Origin: Haladaptatus litoreus
GTDB lineage: Archaea; Halobacteriota; Halobacteria; Halobacteriales; Haladaptataceae
Assembly (NCBI RefSeq): GCF_900156425.1
Contig: NZ_FTNO01000001.1
Span: 62,001-126,000 of the forward strand
Reading direction: 5' to 3'
Length of the DNA stretch: 64,000 bases
This document shows, in pieces, positions 34,642-42,312 of the stretch. Within the stretch, counting starts at the first letter, position 1. Every line of letters begins with the position of its first letter. The position numbers were made by a program, and so were the translations under genes. The notes under the pieces were generated by a model. The model saw only the letters and a program-made list of their open reading frames with translations, made no database searches and was not told the DNA's origin.

Positions 34642-35076
34642 CTACCACTCTTTGCAGTCCGCACAAACCATCTCGTCTTCGTCCCGCCACCGTTTTTCGA
34701 CCGATTCGCCACAGCACTCGCAAGCAACTCCACCGGGCGTCCAGTCGTAGGTCGCGCGGGCCGGTTCTGCGTCGGAATCAACCAGCGACTCAGATTCGTC
34801 TTCACTTGCGGAGTCGGAACGTGAACCACGTTCCGACTCCGTTTCCGTTTTGGACTCCATTTCGGCCTCTGACTCCGTTTCTGTTTCCGTTTTTGACTCC
34901 GTTTCTTGGTTTTCCTGCTCGCCGACTTCTGCTTCCGACTCGGCTTTGACGGCCTCTGTTTCCGCTTCGGCCTCAGATTTCTCTCGCTCGGACTCGGCTT
35001 TCGCCTCGTCCTCGCTCGCTCCGAAGTCGGCTAGTGACGTATCCCGCGACACGCTCTCGTCTACGAATCGCCACAT
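34642..35076 (-). CDS. Acidic low-complexity protein with C-terminal zinc ribbon
   Basis: A 144-aa protein with three parts: a short N-terminus (MWRFVDESVSRDTSLADFGA), a long Glu/Ser/Thr-rich repeat region (SEAEAETEAVKAESEAE and similar), and a C-terminal zinc ribbon (CECCGESVEKRW and MVCADCKEW) preceded by YDWTPGG. The DTSLADFGA start and YDWTPGG plus ribbon occur together in many haloarchaeal proteins of unknown function. The ATG at 35076 is chosen so the frame does not overlap the divergent gene; an earlier in-frame ATG (35142) exists. Confidence 0.75.
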   Translation of the reverse strand: MWRFVDESVSRDTSLADFGASEDEAKAESEREKSEAEAETEAVKAESEAEVGEQENQETESKTETETESEAEMESKTETESERGSRSDSASEDESESLVDSDAEPARATYDWTPGGVACECCGESVEKRWRDEDEMVCADCKEW

Positions 35077-35124
35077 CGTAAGCGTGACGGAGAAACCAAG
35101 TACCCCCAGTACGGACGTTGCAGT

Positions 35125-35331
35125 ATGGTAAACCTCGTCCACAACATCACGGAAATGATTCGGCTGTTCACCGAAGTCGCGGTTTCGTTCCCCGGCTCCG
35201 CAATCCTCCTCTTCTTCGGCGCACTGCTCGTCGGCGTCTCGGTGCTAGTTTTCGGTTTCCTCGCACTCGGCGGACTCGGTGCCGCTATGATTCCCGACAC
35301 TGCTGGTCGAGGGCCAGAGCGACGAGCCTAA
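35125..35331 (+). CDS. Small membrane protein (68 aa)
   Basis: A 68-residue protein with a long hydrophobic stretch (FPGSAILLFFGALLVGVSVL and onward to GGLGAAMI) that would form one or two membrane helices, and a polar C-terminal tail. Divergent from the zinc-ribbon gene. It ends within the 3' end of mer on the other strand. Nothing identifies its function. Confidence 0.6.
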   Translation: MVNLVHNITEMIRLFTEVAVSFPGSAILLFFGALLVGVSVLVFGFLALGGLGAAMIPDTAGRGPERRA

Positions 35332-36268
35332 TCGCCTCTTTTCTGTTGGGACCAAGCGGTGACCCCGCAACGAAACTGTCGGCGTAGTCGAGCACTGCGT
35401 CGATTCGTTCGCCAACCGTCTCCGGCGTTCCGGCGATACAGAAGGCGTCTATCATTTCCGGCGTCACTAGCTCGAACGCGGCGGAAAACTCCCCTGCGCC
35501 GATTTTCTCCCCGATTTCGTCCGCGCGCTCGTGGTCGATTCCGTGCCTGTCCAGCACGGGCTTTGCCGCACCCCCTGCGATGAACGCGACCGGCGGTCTG
35601 GCGGCCTCTCGCGCTTCGTCGCCGTCCTCTGCGATGCTCACGCTGGCGAAGGCGGCGAAGTCGAACTCGCCGCGATGGTCGGGCCGGTCGGCCAACCCCT
35701 CCGAAATGCGCTCGTCCGCCCACTCGAAATCGCGCGGGTGAGAGGCGTTGACCAGCGCGCCGTCCGCGTGTTTCGCGCTCATTCGGAGCATGTGCGGCCC
35801 TTGTGCCCCGACGTACACCGGAATCTCGCCGACTCCGTAGTTTAAGCCCGCATCCTCCGCGACGAAGGTTCCGTCGTGGGTCACGCGCTCGCCGTCCCAG
35901 AGTCGCTGTGAGACCTTCATCGTCTCCAGCACGCGCCGGAGCGGGCGGTCGCGGTCGATGCCGAGATTTTGGAGGGTCGAACGGTCGCCCGCGCCGAGTC
36001 CGAAAACGCCTCGTCCGTCGCTGGCCTCGTGGATGGTCGCGACCTGTGAAGCGAGGGTCACGGGATGGGTTTCGTAGGGATTCACGACGCCCGGGCCGAG
36101 TCGGATGTTCTCGGTTTCAGCCGCGATTTGCGAAAGCACCGTGAAGGGGTCGCGGTTGTTGTAATGGCTGCTGGCGAACAGCGTGTCGAATCCCTCGCGC
36201 TCGGCGCGCGCGCCGAGCGCGACCAGTTCGGAAACCGGGTCTTCGGGCGTGAGTTCAATCCCGCGCAA
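35285..36268 (-). CDS. mer: F420-dependent methylenetetrahydromethanopterin reductase-like LLM protein
   Basis: A TIM-barrel F420-dependent oxidoreductase of the luciferase-like (LLM) superfamily; 327 aa with a TTG start at 36268. Motifs match haloarchaeal Mer (methylenetetrahydrofolate/methanopterin reductase): RGIELTPE at the start, FDTLFASSHYNNRDPF, RLGPGVVNPYETHPVTLAS, GLGAGDRSTLQNLGI and GEIPVYVGAQGPHMLRM. It overlaps the cofE stop by 14 bases, so a coenzyme F420 synthesis gene and an F420 user form one unit. An upstream ATG (36307) in cofE is less likely. Confidence 0.85.
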   Translation of the reverse strand: MRGIELTPEDPVSELVALGARAEREGFDTLFASSHYNNRDPFTVLSQIAAETENIRLGPGVVNPYETHPVTLASQVATIHEASDGRGVFGLGAGDRSTLQNLGIDRDRPLRRVLETMKVSQRLWDGERVTHDGTFVAEDAGLNYGVGEIPVYVGAQGPHMLRMSAKHADGALVNASHPRDFEWADERISEGLADRPDHRGEFDFAAFASVSIAEDGDEAREAARPPVAFIAGGAAKPVLDRHGIDHERADEIGEKIGAGEFSAAFELVTPEMIDAFCIAGTPETVGERIDAVLDYADSFVAGSPLGPNRKEAIRLVALALDQQCRES

Positions 36269-37016
36269 ACTCCCACCCCCTGAGCGCCTGCCGGACGAAA
36301 TCGCCATCGACCGCCCGGAACAGGTTGTCGCTTCCTTCGTGGTTGCCGAACTCCCAGTCGCGGACGACGACGACCGGCAGGCCGTCGTCGCCCTCGCCGC
36401 TCACGAGGTTTGCCGTGGACGCGAGTTCGTCCACGACCGATTCGACCGTCACTTCGAGTTCGTGGCCGTCCCTGTCGCGTTCCCCGCGCCAATCTCGACT
36501 GGCGGGCATTCCGGCCCATCCGAGCGCGACCCCGCGCTGGCCGTGTCGGAACGGCCGTCCGCAGGTGTCGGTGACGACGACGGGTACGTCCTGCGAGAGC
36601 GCCGACCGGATTCGGTCGGCGCTCTCGTTCGGTCGCTTCGGGAGCAAGAGAAGGTCTGCGTCGCCCGTATTCGAGCGGTCGATTCCCGCATTGACGCCGA
36701 TGTGGCCGAATCGCGTCGAAGTGAGCAGGAAGGGCGCTTCCATGATAATCTCGGTGCTCTCTTCGAGGACGGCCTGTGCGAATCGCGGGTCTTTCTCTTC
36801 GCCCGAAATCTCGCCGAGTCGATCTGCGAGTTCTTCCGCCCGCGGACTCGCCGGAAACTCCGCGAGATTTGCGGTGCGGCCCTCGGCTTTCGAGACGATG
36901 GTGCTCGCGACCAGCAGTACGTCGCCGGGTTCGAGGTCGATTCGCTCCTCCACGAGTTCGGCGATGTCGTCGCCCGGTTCGACCTCCGGAATCCCCGGAA
37001 CCGCGAAAACGTTCAT
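36255..37016 (-). CDS. cofE: Coenzyme F420-0:L-glutamate ligase
   Basis: Adds glutamates to F420-0, the last step in F420 synthesis (GTP and metal dependent). 253 aa. Characteristic segments: DVLLVASTIVSKAEGR, VLEESTEIIMEAPFLLTSTR, GHIGVNAGIDRSN and VVVTDTCGRPFRHGQRGVAL. The enzyme is essential for F420 enzymes such as the neighbouring Mer-like gene and npdG at 59 kb. ATG 37016 gives the normal MNVFAVPGIPEV start. Confidence 0.93.
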   Translation of the reverse strand: MNVFAVPGIPEVEPGDDIAELVEERIDLEPGDVLLVASTIVSKAEGRTANLAEFPASPRAEELADRLGEISGEEKDPRFAQAVLEESTEIIMEAPFLLTSTRFGHIGVNAGIDRSNTGDADLLLLPKRPNESADRIRSALSQDVPVVVTDTCGRPFRHGQRGVALGWAGMPASRDWRGERDRDGHELEVTVESVVDELASTANLVSGEGDDGLPVVVVRDWEFGNHEGSDNLFRAVDGDFVRQALRGWEFARD

Positions 37017-37100
37017 GCCCGGACGTTCGCGCGCCCGGATAAAAACCCGCCCGAAACGTGCAAATTGCGGTAGCTTTCGTGAGTTCGAACGGCTGAAGCG

Positions 37101-37622
37101 TCAGCTTTCGTGAACCTGCACGGAAACCGTTCCATCTTCGACGCTCGCAACCAGCATCGTCGCGTTTCGGGCGGGGGCCGCCCCCGTCGCACTCCCCGGA
37201 TTGAGCAGTCGGACGCCATCGACTTCCTCGTCCATCACTCGATGCGTGTGGCCGGAGACGCCGATGACCGGCGAAGCGGCCGACTTCTCGGCCGCTTCGT
37301 CGGAATTTTCTCGAACGATTTCGGTGACTCGACTGCGATAGCCGCGTTTCGGCCCAGTTCCGTGCGTCACGACGAACGTCACACCGCCGAGTTTTCGGGT
37401 TGCCACTTCGGGAAGACGGAGCGACCGCGGATCGGTGTTTCCGGCGACTGCGGTGAGGTTGCCGTCGGTCAGTTCCTCGATGGAAACCAACGCGTCCGCC
37501 GAATCGAAATCCCCCGCGTGAATCGTGTAATCCGCCCGCTGAATTCGGGTTCGAATCCAGTCGGGGAGGCGGTTCGCTCGCGAGGGGATGTGCGTGTCGC
37601 TGATGATGGCGACCCGAAGCAT
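37101..37622 (-). CDS. Metallophosphoesterase (YfcE/MJ0936 type)
   Basis: A 173-aa calcineurin-like phosphoesterase with all metal motifs: DTH (D9, H11), GDFD (D38), GNTD (N62), VTHG (H87) and GHTHRV. The closest known proteins are small archaeal phosphodiesterases of the YfcE/MJ0936 group with cyclic or bis-p-nitrophenyl phosphate activity; the physiological substrate is unknown. Independent of cofE: an 84-base gap. Confidence 0.9.
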   Translation of the reverse strand: MLRVAIISDTHIPSRANRLPDWIRTRIQRADYTIHAGDFDSADALVSIEELTDGNLTAVAGNTDPRSLRLPEVATRKLGGVTFVVTHGTGPKRGYRSRVTEIVRENSDEAAEKSAASPVIGVSGHTHRVMDEEVDGVRLLNPGSATGAAPARNATMLVASVEDGTVSVQVHES

Positions 37623-37708
37623 GGTTTTCGCTTCGTTGTCCCGGCAGAAAAGCGTTTGAGGCCGATTTCCACCGGAACGCTTTTTTGCTCAGTTTCGGTG
37701 GTTTAGTT

Positions 37709-38833
37709 ATGACCCGCGGGTTCCGCCGCGAATTTCTTCGCGCTACAGGTGCCAGTTTGCTAGCGTTCGGAAGCGGGTGTACCTCACTCCGAGCGAACGG
37801 CGACGACACCAGATGGACGGTGACACTGGACGGCTACCCCGCACGAGCATCGACCGTCACCGACACCGGACTCGTCGTCGCGACCACATTGGAACCGAAC
37901 GGCGAACTCGGATTCGTTCGATTCTCCGGCGAATACGAACCGCTTGCCGACCTCTCACGGATTACCGCCCCGCCGGTTCTCGTCGGCAATCGCGCATTCG
38001 TCGAGGCGGACGGAAGTATCCACGAGGTTCCGGTGAACGGCGATGGCCCGACCGAACTTCGAACCGACTACTTGGCGTTCGGTCGCTACTCTGCGGTTTC
38101 GGCGGAGTCATCACGACTGTACGGCGTCGCCTACAGTGAAGAAATCGAGAAATACGCGGCCTTCTCGTTGAACCTCGACACGGAGCGAATCGAGTGGGCA
38201 CATCCCTTCGGACACATCCGTTCGTCGGTCGATACGGACAGCGAGCGCGTGTTTGCGGCCTCTCCGACGGGGACAATACGAGCGTATGATGCGGCCGAGG
38301 GAAGGACGCTATGGAAGCAGAAAACCGGCAGAAATGCAGTGCTCACGCACCACGACGGTGCCGTTTTCGTCGCCTCGATGGACGGCGTTACAGCACTGAA
38401 CTCAACCGACGGGAGCGTGCGCTGGCAAACAGAAAGCGACTGGATTGGGTCGGTCGGAACGCTTCCCGAGGCGAACGATTCGAGCGTGTACGCCATTCTC
38501 TCGTTCTATTCGAACCATCGTCGGAGTCGATTCGCGATGGAGACGTACGTGATTGCCTGCAACAGAAACACCGGCGAAGAGCGCTGGCGAAAACAGGCGA
38601 AGTTCGGCACGCCACTTTCGGTGACCGAAAAGGAAGTCGCAATCGAATCTGTCGAACGAGTCGAAACGACGCAGGAGTCGTCCACTCCCGAGAACAGTCT
38701 CTCCATTTTCGGTGTCGGCGGTGCGCAGAAAGAGCAGTACGAACTGAACGAGCAAGCGACGATGAAACCCATCCTGCGCGACGACGTGGTCATCGTCGGC
38801 GACGACACGTCAATCGTCGCCTACGACCGGTGA
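37709..38833 (+). CDS. Tat lipoprotein with PQQ-like beta-propeller
   Basis: A 374-aa surface protein. The N-terminus has a Tat motif (RREFLRATG, residues 6-14) and a lipobox ending GSGC with Cys24, so it should be lipid-anchored outside the cell. The rest forms seven or so WD/PQQ-like blades (TGTIRAYDAAEGRTLWKQ, DGVTALNSTDGSVRWQTES, VIACNRNTGEERWRKQA). In haloarchaea such proteins may be scaffolds; no PQQ-binding catalytic residues are evident, so it is a binding or scaffold protein. Confidence 0.87.
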   Translation: MTRGFRREFLRATGASLLAFGSGCTSLRANGDDTRWTVTLDGYPARASTVTDTGLVVATTLEPNGELGFVRFSGEYEPLADLSRITAPPVLVGNRAFVEADGSIHEVPVNGDGPTELRTDYLAFGRYSAVSAESSRLYGVAYSEEIEKYAAFSLNLDTERIEWAHPFGHIRSSVDTDSERVFAASPTGTIRAYDAAEGRTLWKQKTGRNAVLTHHDGAVFVASMDGVTALNSTDGSVRWQTESDWIGSVGTLPEANDSSVYAILSFYSNHRRSRFAMETYVIACNRNTGEERWRKQAKFGTPLSVTEKEVAIESVERVETTQESSTPENSLSIFGVGGAQKEQYELNEQATMKPILRDDVVIVGDDTSIVAYDR

Positions 38834-38884
38834 TTGGCTTCGATTCGACCACAGATTCACCCTCCCTCGGAACGACGATTTCGT

Positions 38885-40135
38885 ATGGACCAAATCCACG
38901 TCGTCACCTGCTTTCTGCGGAATCGCGGTGACGTGCTACTGCTCCAGCGAAGCGAGCAGGTCGGGTCGTATGCGGGTCTGTGGGGTGGAGTCGCCGGACA
39001 CGCCGAGGGTGACCCTGACGCCCTCGCGCGCGAAGAAATCGAGGAAGAAACCGGCCTGCTCTCCGCCTGCACGTTCGTTCGAGCGGGCGATACCTTCGAG
39101 GTGGAAGACGAATCGCTCGGGAAACGCTGGATAGTCCATCCGTACCTGTTCGACTGCGCGAGTCGCGCAGTCGAACCTCATTGGGAAACGACCGAGATGG
39201 AGTGGGTTTCCCCGACCGAAATCCTTCGCCGGGAGACAGTGCCCGACTTGTGGAAATCTTACGCGCACGTCGCGCCGAGCGTCGAATCAGTCGCCAAGGA
39301 CGCGGAACACGGTTCCGCGTACATTTCAATTCGTGCCCTCGAAACCCTCCGCGACCGAGCTGGATTGCTTGCGGTTCGAGACGACGACTGGGACGAACTG
39401 GCCGAGTTGGCGACCGAACTTCGCTCTACCCGGCCGAGCATGGCCGTCCTCGAAAATCGAGTAAATCGCGTGATGGCCGAGGCGGACTCCCCCACCGCCG
39501 TCGAGCAGTCGGCTATCGAGGGAATCGACCGTGCCTACCGAGTTGACGAGGAAGCGACCGAAAACGCACGGGAGAGAATCGCGGATTCGACCGTTCTCAC
39601 CCTCTCTCGCTCCGGCACTGTCCTCGACGCGCTTCGCGGCGCGAAGCGCGTCTTCGTCGCGGAATCCCGACCAGCATGTGAAGGCGTCGGCGTTGCAGAG
39701 GAACTCACCGAAAGTACGGACGTGACGCTTCACACCGACGCCGGAATCGGGCACGTGTTGGCGACGGAAGACGTAGACAGCGTGGTCGTCGGTGCGGATT
39801 CCGTTCTCCCGAACGGCGACGTGGTGAACAAGACCGGAACGCGGTTGGCGGCCACGGCCGCCAACCGCGAAGACGTGCCGGTGTTCGTCGTTACGTCTAC
39901 CGACAAGGTACGACTCCGCGACGGGGCGGACCGCCCGGAACTGGAATCGGGCGATTCTGCGGCGGTGTACGACGGCGATAGAAATCTGTCGGTGTTGAAC
40001 CAGACCTTCGACGTAACGCCTGCGGAGTTCATCACTGGGTACGTAACCGAGCGCGGTTTGCTCGGAAGAAAGGCTGTTCGGGACGTAGGCGAGGAACTGC
40101 GGTCGTTGGCCGGATGGCGAGATGACGAGACGTGA
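38885..40135 (+). CDS. Nudix hydrolase fused to an eIF2B-like (MtnA/R15P isomerase fold) domain
   Basis: A 416-aa two-domain protein. Residues 1-140 are a Nudix domain with a degenerate box (GHAEGDPDALAREEIEEETG). After a helical linker (about 150-210, AELATELRSTRPSMAVLENR) residues 215-416 match the eIF2B alpha/MtnA/ribose-1,5-bisphosphate isomerase fold (TLSRSGTVLDAL, ESRPACEGVG, VVGADSVLPNGDVVNKTGT). It is not a canonical initiation factor. The combination suggests an enzyme that hydrolyses a nucleotide sugar and isomerises the sugar phosphate, as in AMP salvage; that link is inference. Confidence 0.82.
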   Translation: MDQIHVVTCFLRNRGDVLLLQRSEQVGSYAGLWGGVAGHAEGDPDALAREEIEEETGLLSACTFVRAGDTFEVEDESLGKRWIVHPYLFDCASRAVEPHWETTEMEWVSPTEILRRETVPDLWKSYAHVAPSVESVAKDAEHGSAYISIRALETLRDRAGLLAVRDDDWDELAELATELRSTRPSMAVLENRVNRVMAEADSPTAVEQSAIEGIDRAYRVDEEATENARERIADSTVLTLSRSGTVLDALRGAKRVFVAESRPACEGVGVAEELTESTDVTLHTDAGIGHVLATEDVDSVVVGADSVLPNGDVVNKTGTRLAATAANREDVPVFVVTSTDKVRLRDGADRPELESGDSAAVYDGDRNLSVLNQTFDVTPAEFITGYVTERGLLGRKAVRDVGEELRSLAGWRDDET

Positions 40136-40419
40136 TTGTGCTACATTGGTTTTGGAACTCGGCGTCGTCTATCGACTTTCTCATCCACTTTTCGCTTCCC
40201 ATCATCGCAGGATACGCCGTGTGGTCGAATCCCTCGAACAGACGGTGGCTTTCTTTCTCCATCTTCCTCTTGTCCACGTTTTCTTCCTCTCGCCGTTGTT
40301 CGTTCTGTACGGCGAAACGCCGTGACCGTTTCTGCGTCGTTTCGAACGGTGCTTTGGGACGATGTCCGCTCGTAAGAGTCAAACCAGTCGGGTGGATACG
40401 GACGATTGGGCGGCGGTGA
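40132..40419 (+). CDS. Possible small membrane protein overlapping the Nudix/eIF2B stop
   Basis: A GTG (40132-40134) overlaps the preceding TGA and opens a 95-codon frame. Its first half contains two hydrophobic stretches (SSIDFLIHFSLPIIAGYAVW and RWLSFSIFLLSTF), its second half is basic and not protein-like. No homologous family is recalled. The overlap could be chance, and the region (40136-40503) may simply be non-coding. Confidence 0.25.
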   Translation: MIVLHWFWNSASSIDFLIHFSLPIIAGYAVWSNPSNRRWLSFSIFLLSTFSSSRRCSFCTAKRRDRFCVVSNGALGRCPLVRVKPVGWIRTIGRR

Positions 40420-40503
40420 CGAAAGTTACCCCCTCCGAGCCCCTTGTGACGAGGATTTTTCCCGAGCCGCCCTTTCGATTCAACACCAATTATCGACATT
40501 CCA
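40420..40503. other. Remainder of the 370-base gap before the LURP-one gene
   Basis: Nothing gene-like is seen. The gap lies between a plus-strand and a minus-strand gene, so it holds two 3' ends, and contains no clear T-tract or hairpin. Confidence 0.4.
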
Positions 40504-41076
40504 CTACACACTCTCCAGCACCGCGATAGCCACGCTAGCAGCGCTCAAAACCCCTTGCGAAGTCGCCCCCGGACGCTCGATACGAACGTCGTAAACGGTT
40601 CGCGGATGAAGTCGCCCAGCAACGTCCCCGATATGCTCGCCGTTCGGCGCGTCGATGGAAAATGTCTGTGGAAGCGGAGAGAGCATCTGCGAGACGGTGT
40701 TCACTGCACCGACGAGTCCCCGGCGAGAGGTCACTTCGGCGATTTCTTCGCCGTCCGGAAACGCGACAGTCCAGTGATGGCGGCGAAAACTGAGGTCTTT
40801 CGAGAGGGTGAGTAGTGGCTCGTTTTCTCCTTCCACGAGAAGAACGTAGTCGCCTGTACTGTCGAACATCCGTTTCGAGCGCACTCGAAACACGATTTCG
40901 TCGTCCTCATCACGAAACGGAAACGTTGCCATGCCCTCCGACACGTTTCGTCCGGTGTCGAGAATCCGACTGCCGTCCGAATCGGAAACCCAGAACTCCT
41001 CCCGGAGAAACTTTCGTTTGACGGTGTACGATTCGTCCCCGAACGGCAGGTCACCAACCTCGTCGCGCACTGGCAT
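40504..41076 (-). CDS. LURP-one-related / Tubby C-terminal-like protein
   Basis: A 190-aa protein with the LOR (LURP-one, phospholipid-scramblase-like) beta-barrel: repeated strands FWVSDSDGSRILDTGR, FPFRDEDDEIVFRVRSKRMF and LLVEGENEPLLTLSKDLSF. The final helix typical of the fold is AASVAIAVLES. LOR proteins of plants, bacteria and haloarchaea may bind lipids or act as anchors; no function is proven for haloarchaea. The frame reads far upstream antisense to the dehydrogenase, but ATG 41076 gives the natural start. Confidence 0.83.
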   Translation of the reverse strand: MPVRDEVGDLPFGDESYTVKRKFLREEFWVSDSDGSRILDTGRNVSEGMATFPFRDEDDEIVFRVRSKRMFDSTGDYVLLVEGENEPLLTLSKDLSFRRHHWTVAFPDGEEIAEVTSRRGLVGAVNTVSQMLSPLPQTFSIDAPNGEHIGDVAGRLHPRTVYDVRIERPGATSQGVLSAASVAIAVLESV

Positions 41077-41181
41077 CGTCCGACGATTCGAACGTGCCGA
41101 TAGTAATCTCTGCTGATGGCTCGTCGCATCCACTCTGCCACTGTCCGAAGATTCATTCCCGTGCCGTGGGTACCCCTGTCT

Positions 41182-42117
41182 ATGCAGATTTCTCACCTCG
41201 GAATCCACGAGTCGGTCGGTGCCGTCTTCCCACCCGAACAGTTGCGCGAGGCGCTTTCGTCCATCGACCCGAACGTCGTGGTCGTCGGTGACGGCCCAGC
41301 GGAAATCGCGGAATGTGACGCCGTGGTTACCTTCGCCCACCGGAGCGCGCTTCTCGATTCCGGACTCAAGTGGGTGCATTCGATTCAGGCGGGATACGAC
41401 CGATTCCCGCTTTCTGCGTTCGAGGACGCGGGTATCATTCTGACGAACAGCACGGGCATTCACGGCACCAGCGTCGGCGAATCCGTGCTGGGGATGATGC
41501 TCTCCATTTCCCGCCGCCTCCACGTCTTTTCGCGCCAGCAGGCCGACCGCGAGTGGAACCGCCCCGACTGGAACGAACCGTTTACGCTCCAGCACGAACC
41601 GGTCTGTGTGGTCGGCCTCGGGACGCTGGGACAGGGAATCGCAAAGCGGGCGGATGCAATCGGAATGCACGTCACAGGCGTCCGGCGCTCCGCCGAATCG
41701 GTGCCGCACGTCCGAGAGGTGTACGCGAACGACGACCTGCACGACGCGATTTCGGAGGCTCGGTTCGTCGCCTTGGCGACGCCCCTCACCGATGCGACGG
41801 AAGGGTTGATGGGGGCGGCGGAGTTCGAGGCGATGCGCGAGGACGCCTACTTCATCAACGTGGCTCGCGGAAAGTGCGCCGACCAGAACGCGCTGATTTC
41901 GGCGCTCGAAAGCGCCGAAATCGCGGGCGCGGCCTTGGACGTGTTCGAGGAAGAACCGCTTCCGGAGGAGTCCCCGCTTTGGGAGATGGACGAAGTCGTC
42001 GTCACGCCGCACGCCGCGGCGGCGGAAATCGACTACTACAACCATATCGCTGAACTGGTTCGAGAGAACGTCCAGCACATCGACGCCGACGAGGAAGTCA
42101 CGAACCGGGTCGTCTGA
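41182..42117 (+). CDS. D-2-hydroxyacid dehydrogenase
   Basis: A 311-aa NAD(P)-dependent dehydrogenase of the D-isomer family. Rossmann motif GLGTLG (145-150) is followed at the end of strand 2 by R168-R169, which favours NADPH. The catalytic Arg229 (VARGKC), Glu257/258 (EEEPLP) and His277 (TPHAAA) are all there. Known haloarchaeal homologues reduce 2-ketocarboxylic acids with long chains; the actual substrate here is not known. A single gene with its own promoter region; next gene in the same direction is the FAD oxidase. Confidence 0.9.
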   Translation: MQISHLGIHESVGAVFPPEQLREALSSIDPNVVVVGDGPAEIAECDAVVTFAHRSALLDSGLKWVHSIQAGYDRFPLSAFEDAGIILTNSTGIHGTSVGESVLGMMLSISRRLHVFSRQQADREWNRPDWNEPFTLQHEPVCVVGLGTLGQGIAKRADAIGMHVTGVRRSAESVPHVREVYANDDLHDAISEARFVALATPLTDATEGLMGAAEFEAMREDAYFINVARGKCADQNALISALESAEIAGAALDVFEEEPLPEESPLWEMDEVVVTPHAAAAEIDYYNHIAELVRENVQHIDADEEVTNRVV

Positions 42118-42302
42118 GCCGACTGAACTGACTCTGACTGATTTCGATTTTTATCGCTTATTATCTGCTCATCGCTGATTTCGCGGTGTATTTGTTGACT
42201 TTGTTATTTGGTAACAACTAACGCTTTCCGTGTCGTAGAATCAGTTGCGCCCTCCGTAATGGCGAACTAGAAATGAACGATGTCGGGACGGGCGCGACAG
42301 AC

Positions 42303-42307
42303 GGAGG
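42303..42307 (+). promoter_or_regulatory. Strong Shine-Dalgarno before the FAD oxidase gene
   Basis: GGAGG lies 5 bases before the ATG at 42313 and matches the anti-SD of archaeal 16S rRNA. It supports 42313 over the in-frame ATG at 42280 and shows this gene is not leaderless, unlike most in the window. Confidence 0.6.
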
Positions 42308-42312
42308 AAATA

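Noticed and set aside
36082-37809. A 575-codon minus-strand frame across mer, cofE and the phosphoesterase
   Set aside because: Its composition is Arg/Ser-rich without domain structure, and the other frame holds recognisable enzymes.
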